From: Gnetum montanum
Lineage: Eukaryota > Streptophyta > Gnetopsida > Gnetales > Gnetaceae
Assembly (NCBI GenBank): GCA_015680685.1
Contig: MNCI01020980.1
Location: forward strand, 396,541 to 460,540
Direction: 5' to 3'
DNA length: 64,000 nucleotides
Part shown: positions 45,601 through 56,368 of the stretch, piece by piece
How the letters are laid out: each line of letters begins with the position of its first letter
Position numbering within the stretch: position 1 is the first letter of the stretch
Translations under genes and position numbers: made by a program
Notes under the pieces: model-generated
What the model was told of the DNA's origin: nothing
Database searches by the model: none
What the model saw: the letters and a program-made list of their open reading frames with translations, nothing else

Positions 45601-45963
45601 GGGGTAGTGTCGGTTGGAGAATTTCCATTGAAACATCACACCTGGTCAGCTGTCGACAAAGGGAAGACTTTGGCAGACGTTCACTTAGGCCTGGATGGGA
45701 CGGACTGGGCCAGTGTTTCTGAGGAAGAGATTCTTCGTCGGCTGGAGTTCGGCTTAGGGGGATCTACTATGGTAAGAATTTTGTTCTTATGAAGTTCATT
45801 CGTTGTATAACATTCAACATTTTGGCATTCGCTTATTCTTATGTTGGTTGTTTGTTCTCAGGATGAAGGTGGTGATGATGCTCAAGAGGCGGGCCCCAGT
45901 GGAGCAAGGGCCCCTGACGCTGGTGGATCTAGAGAGGACGACCCTCCCGCCTCAGATGTTTAG
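42636..45963 (+). CDS. Spliced antisense gene of A: HAD/FCP-like domain plus coiled coil
   Basis: Exons inferred by reading frame and GT/AG sites: 42636-42766, 43538-43987, 44067-44329, 44419-about 44667, 44705-44899, 44987-45771, 45862-45963; total 725 codons with consistent phases. Exons 2-3 resemble plant NIF/FCP1-type HAD phosphatases: KRFLIMVELVGML (motif I, catalytic Asp replaced), REGACEFLAFLLDNFEVAMW (motif II region), NNTLFIAARTHTLFQNPP (DD replaced by AA). So it is probably a non-catalytic relative. Exon 4 carries GLLELFMMPSPDVSIGEM, shared with B. Exon 6 is coiled-coil-like (KEKEVSELSEERDDLKARYE). One in-frame TAG (45298-45300) stands where B has Trp. The tail is acidic. Exon 4 end is uncertain. 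Confidence 0.75.
42767..43537 (+). repeat. Intron 1 of the antisense gene with GCGTATACGC palindromes
   Basis: The 771-bp intron (CAG/GTAGGC ... GATTGCAG/G) holds at least ten copies of GCGTATACGC or one-base variants between 43020 and 43470. The same 10-bp palindrome fills the U3 of the A LTRs. No ORF is supported. Confidence 0.75.
43538..44329 (+). CDS. HAD/FCP1-like domain (exons 2-3 of the antisense gene)
   Basis: Domain entry. Order in plant NIF-like phosphatases: hydrophobic strand with D-x-(D/N)-G, PF/G.xxFL...FEVxxWSS, W(D)..C, K/LW, NTLLxDDS..KALxNPP, then GG.LR.YL. Here the same order is readable: VELVG, GACEFLAFLLDNFEVAMWSN, FIEDIEEGP, LTHMWALL, NNTLFIAART.TLFQNPPDTVY, then an ALEAFM helix. 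Every phospho-transfer Asp is changed, while the structural W-S and NPP are kept. The intron between exons 2 and 3 (43988-44066) is in phase 2. The C-terminal part (CKARGWLHEDWTDNEP) is also present in B at 59400-59470. Confidence 0.65.
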
Positions 45964-46773
45964 TGTTTTGATTTTTGAGTTTTTATTGTTTTGTTGTTTG
46001 AGTCAAATTTATACGGAAAACGTAATTTGGAAATTCTGAAACAGATGAAAACAGTTGAAACTTGTATTTGAACAATGTTGTATGTGAGAAATTTTTTGTT
46101 GATTCTAGATTTGGTTGCACACATGACACGATGTTAAAATATTTTTGGATTTGCTCTTCTGTTTAAATGTAATGCACTGAAAAAATGATAAACGGTACGA
46201 AAAAAGGAAGACAGGGTATGCGCTAGTTTAAGGCCATTCCAGGCCCCATTGTAAACGAGCAATATTTTGGAAAATTTCTTGATGGACCGACCATTTCTGA
46301 TCGTGGTTAGTTTTATGTCATTGAGGACATGATAGTTTAACGTCTTTCTGGATAAAGGGTGTTGTGGTGTTGTTTAATAATGTTCGTGGCTCTATTATAG
46401 TTTAATGTCATTTCGGACTGCATGTAGTTTAACGTCATTTCGGACGTACCATAGTTTAACGTCGTTTCGGACGTAAAGTAGTTACGTAGTTTTATTTAAA
46501 TTGTTTTTTGATTTTCTTTATTTTTATGTCAGGGAGTGTATTGGCCGGTACGATTTTGTATTCTGCATCTCCTTCGCTGATCACGTTGAATGACAATTCA
46601 GTCTAGGATACGTCCGATTGAATGTTTTCGGTATTGGTATTTTCAGGTGTTTCAGTGTCCATCATTGTTTCCATGCTGATTTCTTCATGAGAGGATGTGT
46701 ATAAAGTGTTAGATGTGGGTGTTTCAGTTTTAGGAGGCTCTTGTCCCGTGTTCGAAGATTTACCACCCACTAG
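45964..46773 (-). repeat. Intermodule minisatellite between antisense gene and protease
   Basis: It holds the 3' flank of the antisense gene and, at 46220-46490, about six units of AGTTTAACGTC.TTTCGGACGTA or AGTTTAAGGCCATTCCAGGCC. No clear polyadenylation signal can be named. The protease frame begins (from its C-terminus) at 46774. Confidence 0.6.
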
Positions 46774-47457
46774 TTACGGCTCGTTTGCGTCATTTTGACT
46801 AGACTTCGTGAGTTCAACTTCGGAGCCTTGGTCGCTGTCCGTGTGCGATGAAATAAAGGGAGTTATTGCTTCCCCATGTATGACGATTTCACCACCCTCA
46901 TAGGGCAGGTGAATCTCCTGATGTATAGGGGAAGACACGGCTCTCAGTTGGGCCAACCAGGGTCTTCCTAATATCAAATTGAGTCCTGGCATCTCATCGA
47001 CAACCAGGAAGTCAGCGGATGTGGGGAACTGGTCTCCCGCTATGAAGTTTAAGGTTATTGTGCCTTTGACCAGTACACGTGACCCGCTGAATGACTTTAA
47101 ACATGTTGTTGTCGTAGGTTTAATTAAGTTAGTAAACCCTAGTTGTTCAATGATGGGATAGGGTACAACGTTTGTGGCCGCCCCATCGTCTACATGGACT
47201 CTGTGTATTCTGAACTGGTTTACTTGTATTGTTATGAACATGGGGATTGTCGTTGTCTCCCCTGTCTTCTTGTCTACTTTGATGTTATCATCGTGGAAGC
47301 TCAAGGATTTAGGGATGACACCATGAGATGGATACATTACGGCATGAATGGCCGGTTCGCTTGGAGGCAAGTCTTCACTGACCGGGATGGACGTTAGCAT
47401 GCGTACAAGAGCTTCCCGATGAGTTTGGGATGTTAGGACTAAGTCATACAAGCTCAA
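46774..47457 (-). CDS. A aspartic protease
   Basis: 227 open codons. The active site is VHVDDGAATNVVPYPIIEQL (residues about 87-107). Later motifs are FLVVDEMPGLNLILGRPWLAQL and SSPIHQEIHLPYEGGEIVIHG, the usual protease C-terminus with ILGRPWL. The N-terminal part (DLVLTSQTHREALVRMLTS) links to gag. It ends DANEP-stop at 46774, so the frame does not run on into RT: the antisense gene lies in between. B carries the same protease at 54835-55529. Confidence 0.85.
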   Translation of the reverse strand: MSLYDLVLTSQTHREALVRMLTSIPVSEDLPPSEPAIHAVMYPSHGVIPKSLSFHDDNIKVDKKTGETTTIPMFITIQVNQFRIHRVHVDDGAATNVVPYPIIEQLGFTNLIKPTTTTCLKSFSGSRVLVKGTITLNFIAGDQFPTSADFLVVDEMPGLNLILGRPWLAQLRAVSSPIHQEIHLPYEGGEIVIHGEAITPFISSHTDSDQGSEVELTKSSQNDANEP

Positions 47458-47469
47458 AGAAGTGTTCTT

Positions 47470-48426
47470 TTATTTCAGTGCTTGGGTGACTTGTGTTAAA
47501 ATCGTCGCAAAGTCTCTACTATTGGAGACGTTCTTGTCGGCAGCGATTGGGTCCATTGGAACCAACAGCATTATTTCCTGATTTAGTGGCCTGTCATCCT
47601 TGCTTTGTGCTGTAGTTTTAGATGGTTCATTTTGCTTTGATGACGGTTCACCCTGATTTCCTGCATTTGACTGATCGTTAGTCGGCGACATGGGTATGGA
47701 ATTGAGTGGAGTAGGTTTGGGTGGCCCCAGAGCCAATCGTTGACGCTCTTTCTCCAAGCGTTCACGCATAAGCCTATCAGCTAAGCGTTCTCGAGTATGG
47801 CGTGGAGGTGGAGCTGGTCTCAAGGCCTCAGATTACCTTGGGATGCGCACCACATATGGAGATGGGTGAGGTTGCGTTTGGTCAGTGGGAGGCGTTTGAG
47901 CGGAAGGCTGGCTAGGGACACTAACGACGTAGGGGCGAGGTTTGCCCCGCGCCTGTGTGGTAGAGGTTTGATGATTGTTAGGACTTTCGAGTGTCCTAAC
48001 AACATATGGGGTTGGTTTTGGTGGAGGTTGAACCTCCGTTGTTGCTACGGCCGGTGGTACTCAGACTACGAAAGGGGCAGGCTGAGTGGGAGGGATTAGT
48101 GGCTTTAAGGATGTAGGTACGGCTGAAGGTATACGGACGACATAGGGTTGCTGGGGAACACGTGGTGATTGGGGTGTGCGTGTGGTCACGGTAGGAGGAA
48201 TCCGCACTACGAATGGCCTAGGAGATGTTTCTTGTGTGTTTTGAGGGTAGATGGTGTTAATGTTACTTGCCTCGGAATCATCATCAAAGTAGATCGCGGT
48301 AATCATGTATGGGGCCTCTTGGGTGTTCAGGGGATCCTTGTACACCCCCATAGCCTGATTCTGCGGCTGGACCGGGTTAGCCTCATCGAAAGTGATTTTG
48401 CCATCATCGATCATCCGCTGGATATC
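47470..48426 (-). pseudogene. A gag-protease linker with repeated PYVVRIP motif
   Basis: Low-complexity, Pro/Gln/Thr-rich linker. The short motif P(F/Y)VVR(I)P occurs six times between 47820 and 48240 (RPFVVRIPP, QPYVVRIPS, APFVV.VPP, TPYVVRTLE, RPYVVSVPS, SPYVVRIPR), about 20-30 residues apart. It is followed by an Arg/Glu-rich helix (RERLADRLMRERLEKERQRL) in 47470-47823. Stops at three places. The motif recurs in C (63700-63910) and B. Confidence 0.7.
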
Positions 48427-50700
48427 CTATTTCAGGGTGAAGCAGTAATCTGTTTCGTGCCCGTTGCGTTGATGGTAGTTGTAGAAGCGATCCATCCTAA
48501 AGCCCTTGGGTATGGGCGGCTCATCCAGGGTTGCTAAGCTTGGGTTCTGTATGAGTTGGTAGAACCGTTCATGTCTTTGGATGGCTGTAGGGGATAACTG
48601 CTTGTGTGTCATCAACCCAGCTTTTAGGAGCTGATCAAAGAGCTGGGATGGTTTCATCGGTAGAGGCATGTATTGAGAGGGTTCTTTCCTCTCGAAATTG
48701 CGTGTATGGTTTGTTGGGTTTTGTGATGATGATGACTCCGGGGCTATTGTGGGAGCGGGTTTATAATAGTTAGTAGGGGTTGTGGGTGGTTTTTGTTGGG
48801 GTGTGATGTTCGTTTGTTGGGCTCCTGCTATCGCTGCTATAGTTGTTTTGGCTTTCTCTTTATCCTTTTTAGTGTGTTGGTTTTTGAAGGCTAAGTATGC
48901 CAGGTCGTGGCTGTTTTGAGCCGCTTCCTCTATGTTTTTTATCTGCACAAATGCCTGATTAAGATCACGTGCGTTAAGGTAATATAATTTGGACTTGAAG
49001 AAATCGTTGACAGCCCCCTTCAGAATTGTAAGTAGATAAGTTGGAGAGATTGGCTCGTGTAGCTCGTTGAGAGCGGCACTCCATCTCTGAATAAACTTTT
49101 GTACAGGTTCAAGCGGTGCTTGCTTGACCTACATGAGGTTGTCCAGCATGGCCTCGGGTTTCAAGTTGTACTTGAACTGCGTCACAAACTGGCGTAAAAG
49201 ATCCTCCAAGGAAATGATAGAGTTCCTAGGCAGGGCCTAGTACCAGTCAAGCGCTCTCCCTACAAGGGACATGGGGAACACTCAGAGGATGGAATGAGGC
49301 CATGCCTGATGGAGCGCGCATTCCAATCGAAATGTTATGAGGTGGGCATTGGGGTCCGTCTCCCCGTTATACTTAGTCAACATTGGTAAGGAGACATCTT
49401 TGGGCAAGGTCAAAGGTGGGACGGAGGAGCTGATGGGGTCGTCGTTGTAGAAATCCACTACCTTCAACTCCCCGTCGGTGGCTGTTTTGAGGCGTTTTAC
49501 TTCGTCTGTCAATTCCTGCATTAGTTTTTTAGCGTCTGCCCAATCTTGGATGCTTGGTGAAGCTATAGGCTGGGGGTGTGGGGCTGTATACAAGTTAGAC
49601 TGTTGGGTTGTGGGTTGAAAGGCCGAAAGCTGAGCGATCGGCTGTTGTGCTTGTGGGAAGTTAACGGTGGGCGGCGCTGAGTATGGCATGTTGTAAGGGA
49701 AATGTTGCTGCTGCTGCGGATGGGGTTGTACCTATGGCATGTGATAGGGGAAACGCTGTGGTTGTAGTGGTGGCGGTTGTACTAGGGGAACGTTGGCTAG
49801 TTGAACCATACTTAGTGGTGGGTTATAGTTAGGAGGTTGATGTTGATGCGACTAAGCGCTCATCGTTACCTGTGGTATAACTACGTTTTGTGGAGGGACT
49901 CCCTGTTGGGTTATGGCGGTAGAAGGGGCTGTATGCATTTGAATGTGCAGGATGTAGTGGGCGGATGTGAAGGCCAGGATGACGTGTGGCATCCCTATCA
50001 CTCAGGGTGGGAGTGTTACTCCCACGCTATCGTGAGGGGGTGATGCTTGTGAAGATGGGCCGACTGCTGCCTCGGGAATGATGGCGAGGGGGAGCGTGCT
50101 GAATCGGGGATCAGATGGAGGTGGCACATGGGCAAACAAGGATGTGTATGATGGAGGCATTTGCGTGTGAGTTATTTTGAGGGGTTGGAGGGGCATGGTC
50201 TCCCCTGCGTCCGGATGAAAAATGGGATTAGCGTGTGCTTGCGGGCTAAGAGTGTGGTAGGAGTCCTCGTGTTCGGACTGGGCAGCGAAGTCATCCTCTT
50301 CCTCTAGTCAGGTCTCAAGCGCATGCTGACCTAGCATGTGGCTCCTTTGCAGGAGGAGCTGTGTGATGTATTCTGAGTACTGCTCTGGAACCGGGATTAG
50401 GTCATATGGGGAAGGGGTGAACTCATATCCTCCCCTGTAAAAAATTTCGAATTGCCTCTTGACTTCCATTTTGTCTCGGTCAACAGCCAGGCCAGCTTGT
50501 AACTTAATGCATATGAAATTATACTGATCCTGGGTGATAATGTTGGAGGCTGGATCTCTCCCTTGCAACCTTAGGGACCGACGGGGCTTCGTTGTGGGTT
50601 GTACTCCCGGGTGTTGCATGATGGGCTGTTGAACAGCCATGGTGTCTATGATGTTGGTGGCTTGAGTGGTGGCATTCGTAGTGTTGTTTGCGGGGTTCAT
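48427..50700 (-). pseudogene. A gag
   Basis: Capsid polyprotein, about 750 codons with roughly eight stops, most explained by C-to-T or G-to-A change. It begins at 50700 with an Asn/Thr-rich start, then RRSLRLQGRDP and YNFICIKLQAGLAVD (50308-50700). A Pro/Gln-rich part follows (49282-50200). The capsid core has LPMLTKYNGETDPNAHLIT, ALDWY and EPVQKFIQRWSAALNEL (49000-49690). The zinc-knuckle-like end is FYNYHQRNGHETDYC near 48440-48490, with two Cys replaced. B and C carry the same gag in better or worse repair. Confidence 0.85.
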
Positions 50701-51324
50701 GATGATATGTCACGGAGGTGAATCTGTCTAAAGATGCGAAGTTAAAGTGTCGTGTAGCGTGCGGCGTATACGCTTCAATGGACAGCGTATAGTGACAGCG
50801 CATACAGCGTATATGGTCAGCGTAGACGCTGGGGAGCGTATATGTAAGATGGGTCACGGCGTAAACCAGCTGCAACGTGAAACCAATTGCGGCGTAAAAA
50901 CAGGGGAGCATAAACTAGACTTAGCGTAAACAGGTCACAGTGTAAAGCAGAAGCTGGCGTAAAACAGGTGAGCGTAAAATAATTTGCAGCGTATAACAGG
51001 AGATAGCGTAAACAGGTTGTAGCATCAAATAAGAGCTAGCGTAAACAAAGTGGGGCGTAAACAATGATAGCGTAAACAATGCACAGCGTAAACGCAAAGG
51101 AGCGTAAAAACAAGGCAACGCAAAGAGCGTAAACGAGGGGGCGTAAACACTGAACAGCGTAGACGCTGGACAGTTGCGGGCTGGGGGTTTAGATTGGGCA
51201 GCGTAACCACTGAAGGGTTTCAGCAGGGAGCGGCGTGCAGTTGGTAGCATAGACGCTTAACAACGTAGACGCCGGAAAATTTGCAGACAAGGGTTTAGGA
51301 GGCCCTCCTTCTAGTGCCAGTTTC
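50701..51324 (-). repeat. A leader with AGCGTAAAC repeats and primer-binding site
   Basis: The untranslated leader between the 5' LTR and gag. It holds about twenty short units of (A)GCGTAAAC or AGCGTATACGC, best seen on the plus strand at 50755-51290. The primer site TGGCACTAGAAGGAGGGCC (minus strand, 51301-51319) follows the LTR end by 5 bp. ORFs on both strands here are made by the repeats. Confidence 0.75.
51301..51319 (-). other. Primer-binding site of A
   Basis: Minus strand TGGCACTAGAAGGAGGGCC, 5 bp after the 5' LTR end. The same site is in C (61081, one base different) and, mutated, in B (34677). The matching tRNA was not identified. Confidence 0.75.
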
Positions 51325-52539
51325 TGTATTGCCTGAAATCGTCGGTCTCCGGCTGGAAGGAAAAATAGAGGCCGCAGGATCGTAGGACGCGTATAGAAGA
51401 CCTTGCCTTCGCCTGAGGGCGAGCTGGAATGCACGAAGGCAGAGTACCTTGGGTGGTCCGCACGCAGATCAGACAACGATTTCCACACGCCTACGCAAAA
51501 TGATATACGCTGGGTTATGCATAAACGATGTAATGAGCGTAAACAAAGCGTAAACGAGCGTAAACGATGTAACGAGCGTAAAACAGATGCGAACAGATGC
51601 AAACAGGGCGTGAGCATAAACGGGCGTGAACAGAATGCGTGGGCCAAGTTGACGTAAAACTGTAAGATGAAAACAATCTGATGCAGCAAATGTAAACAGT
51701 AGTATTACAGAGTCAGAATACAGTGCACCGGTCTAACGCAGTCGTGAGTGACACAAGGCGGACAAAAAGCCCCGACGTATACAGGGATGACTCTGCTGGT
51801 TTGCAGGGCGAGCAGAGCGTAGAGACTGTATCTGCAGCGTACAAGGCTTCCCAGCGTAAGAGGGTTTCAGCTGTTTTGCGCAGCGTAAATGTTCTCTGGT
51901 ATGCTCCGGGATTTTTTTTTGCCAACTGACCCTGGTAAAGTGGAAAATCGGGGTTTTTATACAGGTTGTTACGCTAGACTCGGGTTGGGTGACATGTGGC
52001 GCGTTGACCGGATGCACAGAATTTACAAATGTACAAAATATTACATCTGTTGGGCGTATACCAGCGTATACGCCGTATCAGCTCGGCGTATACGTTGGAT
52101 GCGCTTAGCGTGCATGCACGTGGGTGAAAATGCTGAGGGCTAGGCGTATACTCTGGATGGATGCTGGGCGTATACGCTGAAGGATGTGAGGCGTATATGC
52201 CGAAAGATGGCCACTTGCTTCAATTCTTGCTCTTTGGCATTATCTTTATGTTGTCATTGAGACCTCACCGTCGAGCGTACAGGCGAGGCGTGTACACCGG
52301 GCGTGTGGACCGGATGTCCACGCTAGGGCGTATACGCTGGGAGTGTCAGGCGTGCATGCAGGGCGTATACGCTGGTACTGCTGGGCGTATATGTTGGCAC
52401 CGCATACTTGGTGAAAATGAAGTCTTTTGACCTCCAAAGTTGCAATGTGTGACGCTAACTGTAGCCACGGTTGTCGGTGGGTCCCAGGGACCAACTTTTC
52501 GCTGGGGAGGTACAAAGCTCAGAATTTTGTGGTGTTTCA
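51325..52539 (-). repeat. 5' LTR of element A
   Basis: The 1215-bp LTR begins TGTATTGCC and ends GTGTTTCA. It pairs with 35815-37013. The TATA-like box TATAAAAA is on the minus strand at 51954-51961. GCGTATACGC palindromes lie upstream of it (52055-52400). GCAGT follows at 52540-52544. Confidence 0.95.
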
Positions 52540-54151
52540 GCAGTCCATTCCTACAATGCATCACACACCAAGCACAACTACCCTGCCACATGTTTATGCT
52601 GTACCTACTTCACAGTCATATGTAACTTCCATGTCAATTCCTACGTTCACATCTTTTCCACCCACTGCGGCAGTCTCGGGCCCGTCCACTTGGTGGACCC
52701 CATTCACTTCTTCGCATATTCCACAACCGTTGCAGATGTCTCATCATGTTTGTCCTCAGACCTACCAAACCCTACAAATGGTACAACCCAACATGGGGTT
52801 ATGGTCTATTCTGCCAGTGACACAAGTGGTCTACCCAGTGGCACAACCCATGGTTGCTACTCCAACAGCACCACCTACTGGGTGGTGGATAGTGCAAGTA
52901 GCAACGCTCACGGGGGCTACCCCAACGGTACCGTCAATGGGTCACGTGGCCACCCCTGCCATTCCACAGATGGGGGCTACCTTTGCAATTCCCCAACCAC
53001 CTACACCATCGTAGGGTTTGGATCAAGCATTCCAACTCATCCAAACCCTCACTGAGGAAATCAAACGCCTCAAGGCTGTCAGGTCTGACATGGTACAAGT
53101 CATGGACTTTTACCAGGATGACCCCATCAGCCTTGCAATCCCTACATTGACGCTACCTGTAGGAATGTTCCTCCCCTAGTTCACAAAGTATGATGGGGAG
53201 GGGGATCCCAATGCACACCTAGTTACCTTTAGGTCTGAGTCTCTCCTATTTCAACAATGGCCGCACACGATCATTTGTGTCTTTGCCATGTCCCTAGCCA
53301 GGAGAGCCTTAGATTGGTACTATGCGATGCCATGCTCATCCAGTTTAACTTTGGAAGAGCTTCTAACCTAGTTCATGATGCGCTTCAAGTACAACTTGGA
53401 GCCAAAAATCATGTTGGATCAGTTGATGGGCGTGAAGTAGGAACCTTTGGAACCAGTCCAGAAGTTCATCCAACGATGGAGTGCAACCCTTAACGAAATT
53501 CGCGAGCCCATCGCGGAAGCCCACTTGTTGGCCGTCTTTAAAGGTGCAGTGAATGACTTTATCAAGTCTAAACTATGCTACCTCATCCCTCACACTCTTA
53601 GTCAAGCCTTTGCTCAGATTAAGAGTATACAAGATGCAGCCAAGGAGAGCAAAGACCCGGCCTACATTGTTTACAAAAACACCTTCACAAAGAAGGACAA
53701 GGGTAAAGCCCCAACAACCACAGTGGTTGTTGTGGCAACCGAGGCCAAGCCTAGACCTAGTAACAACGGTAACAAGAGCAACAAGAAATTGGCTGTACCC
53801 ATAGCTAACCCCATTCCCAAGCAGGGCAACATGATGCAACCTTCAATACACGCACCTGAGACATCTGTGCAACCCAAACTAAACTTTGATCATAAAGATC
53901 GTTCAAAGTACACCCCACTGCCTCTCAAGCCTTTGGAACTTTTGAAGCAACTACTGGTAGCAGGGCACATTCAACATAAGAAAACATCAAAAGAAGCAAG
54001 AAGGAGACATCAACGCTACTACGAGCTCCTTAGGAACCCCTCCTTAGCCCTGCCCAATGAGCCCCTAGTTCCTAAGGGTTTCCAACTGGACAAGTTTTGT
54101 GACTATCACCAACAGTGTGGTCACAACACTAATTATTGTCTGGTGTTGTAG
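52540..54151 (+). pseudogene. B gag, second part
   Basis: Continuation of the gag of B after element A. A Pro/Thr/Val-rich part (52540-53015) leads to the capsid core: VMDFYQDDPIS, FTKYDGEGDPNAHLVTFRSES, RALDWY, EPVQKFIQRWSATLNEIREPI. The last open part is 53447-54151 with a Lys-rich tract and the knuckle FCDYHQQCGHNTNYC at its end. There are about six stops before 53450. The same gag is in C (61327-63550) and A. Confidence 0.85.
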
Positions 54152-54834
54152 GATGACATCCAGAGATTGATCGACCAGGGAAAACTGGTGTTGGATGAAA
54201 GAAACCAAGTACATTCTGAAAACCAATCTATGCATGTCTAGACAGACCCCCTCAACGCCAACAATGCCAGTTACATCATCAACGCCATCGGCATTGATAG
54301 TGATCCTAGGCCACCGTAGTAGCCATTTATGGTCCTTGTGCCTCTCAAAGTAGTGCACCAGTACCACGAGTGGCTAATCAAAGCTTGTAACAGTGATTCT
54401 TCCTGAGAGTCCCTCCACGGGCATCCGTCTCCATGCCACCTATTAGCGAAACCGTGCTACTTTGTCCGCTAACACTGTTAGCTCCTTTCATCATTAGGGG
54501 GCTGAATCCTTTGACAACCCCCACCCTGCATAAGACAGTTGAACAACCTTCAAATCCTAAAAAATGAGAAGTGTATTTCACAGGTGAGGCATCGAAGGGA
54601 AATGCCACTCAAGGCATTCCCAAACCTATGTCTTTGCCCCCCACATCTACACCTTCATCACCAAAGATGAATATTGCTACAACTGCGTAATCCGTGCCAC
54701 CCTTCCAAAAGGGATCTGAACCTAGATCCAAAGTTGCCCCTCTTCGGGAAATTCATCTTTTGGGACAAATTGAAGAAGAGGAAATTTGTCTTCTAAAATA
54801 GAAAAACACTACACTAAGCCTGTACAACCTGATC
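54152..54834 (+). pseudogene. B gag-protease linker, decayed
   Basis: Pieces of the linker in changing frames. DDIQRLIDQGKLVLDE follows the knuckle as in A and C. Remains of the PF(M/I)(V/I)xxP motif are visible near 54325 (QPFMVLVP) and 54485 (APFIIRG). Stops are frequent and no single frame survives. Confidence 0.55.
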
Positions 54835-55529
54835 ATGATGTCTATCCCCCATTGCGAGGCTTTGATCTGCATGTTGACAGCGATTCCAGTCAACGAAGAC
54901 ATGCCAGCGAAAGAGGAAGTGATGCACTCGATTATGCTTCCCTCTGCACCCGAAGAGCCTAAACCATCCCAATTGACTTTCAATGAAGACGACATTAGGG
55001 AAGATCCCAAGAGGGGTCAGGTGACTACAACATCCCTTTTCATCATAATTCGGGTCGGCCAACATCGGATCTGAAGAGTACATGTTGATGATGGGGCTAC
55101 CACGAACGTCATCCCCTTCCCCATTGTGGATAAGTTAGGCTTGGTTAACTATATCAAGCCCACAACGACGTCATACCTAAGGTCATTCAATGAGGCACAC
55201 GTCCTGGTGAAAGGCATTGTCCACATAGACTTCGTAGCAGGGAACTAGTTCCCCATAACGCAATGTTCATCATGGTCGAGGAAATTCCTAGGTTTAACCT
55301 GATCTTGGGGAGATCATGGTTAGCAAAACTTAGGGCTGTCTCCTCACCTATACATCAGGAAATCCACCTACCATACTCGAGTAGGGAGGTGGTAATCCAT
55401 GGTGACGAAGTAGCAGCACAAGCTATCAATAACATAGACATGGAGCACGGTTCAGAGGTCGTAACCTCTGAGAATGAAGCACCTACTCCTGCGCACATTA
55501 ACCTCTTAGCGGGAGAATCAGCCCAATAG
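54835..55529 (+). pseudogene. B aspartic protease
   Basis: The N-terminal part (54835-55074: CEALICMLTAIPVNEDMPAK) is followed by one stop, then VHVDDGATTNVIPFPIVDKL (active site, about 55078-55137). After another stop come FNLILGRSWLAKL and SSPIHQEIHLPYSSREVVIHG (55263-55529). It matches the protease of A throughout. At least two stops make it inactive. Confidence 0.85.
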
Positions 55530-56368
55530 GCCGGTCTCCAAAATGAAAGCATATAGGTTGAGTTGCCCTTCCAAGCGGGGGATAATGATGTGGACAAGGT
55601 CCCTGGAAAAACATCTTGGCCTTACGTTCCGCTCAACCCATGGTGGGTCAAGAAGCAACTACGCATAATGTAGCAACCCCACTGCTTCTTTCCTAGTTGC
55701 CATCCCTTGTGCATTCACTACTTTTTTGCTTTGTTAACATACCATCCTTTTGGTATGCTACGCAATAGCCTGAAAATGACCTAGAACTATGTTACGCAAA
55801 GGCCCGAAATGGGCTAAAACTAGCAGTGGCCTAAAACTAGCAATGGCCCGAAACGGCCTAAAACTATGCTACGCTATGGCCCGAAATAGCCTAAAACTAT
55901 GCTACACAATGGCCCAAAATGGCCTAAAACTATGCTACCCAATGGCTCGAAATGGCCTAAAACTATGCTACACAATGACCCGAAATGGCCTAAAACTAGC
56001 AATGGCCCAAAATGGCCTAAAACTAGCAACGGCCTGAAACGACTTGAAACGACCTAAAACTAGCAATGGTCTGAAACGACCTAAAACTAGCATAAGTTAC
56101 CAGTTAGCTATTGTTCAAGTTGTTAATGTATCATCTCTTTAGCATGTTACGCAAAGGCTCGAAATGGCCTAAAACTAGCAATGGCCCAAAATAGCCTAAA
56201 ACTAGCACATGAAAGCATGAACATTATACAAAATGCAGCACATATGCTATGCACAAGTTAGCGCAAAATCAATTTCTGTCTCACAAAATCCTCTTTGCTT
56301 TATTCAAAACTGTTGTATTGCAAAATTTTTTACAAAAATTCAAAATTCCAAAAAAAATTCCCATGCTA
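55530..56368 (+). repeat. B intermodule minisatellite
   Basis: No gene is supported. From 55760 to 56200 lie about 15 units of AATGGCCCGAAATGGCCTAAAACTA, some with an added TGCTACGCA. In element sense this is the same motif as the minisatellite on both sides of the antisense gene of A (GGCC(T)TAAACT). The antisense gene begins, from its 3' end, at 56369. Confidence 0.75.

Larger units (their letters stand above)
35815..52539 (-). mobile_element. Complete 16.7-kb Tat-type LTR retrotransposon A
   Basis: The element reads leftward: 5' LTR (51325-52539), primer site, leader, gag, protease, an antisense spliced gene (42636-45963, plus strand), pol leader, RT, two RNase H domains, integrase, minisatellite, polypurine tract, 3' LTR (35815-37013). 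Both LTRs, TG...CA ends and a 5-bp duplication are present. The LTRs differ mostly by transitions. Gag and pol carry stops, so it cannot move by itself now. Confidence 0.95.

Noticed and set aside
47797-48537. Plus-strand ORFs of 100 and 122 codons opposite the gag-protease linker
   Set aside because: Shadows of the Pro/Thr-rich minus-strand frame; the minus-strand PYVVRIP motif explains the composition.
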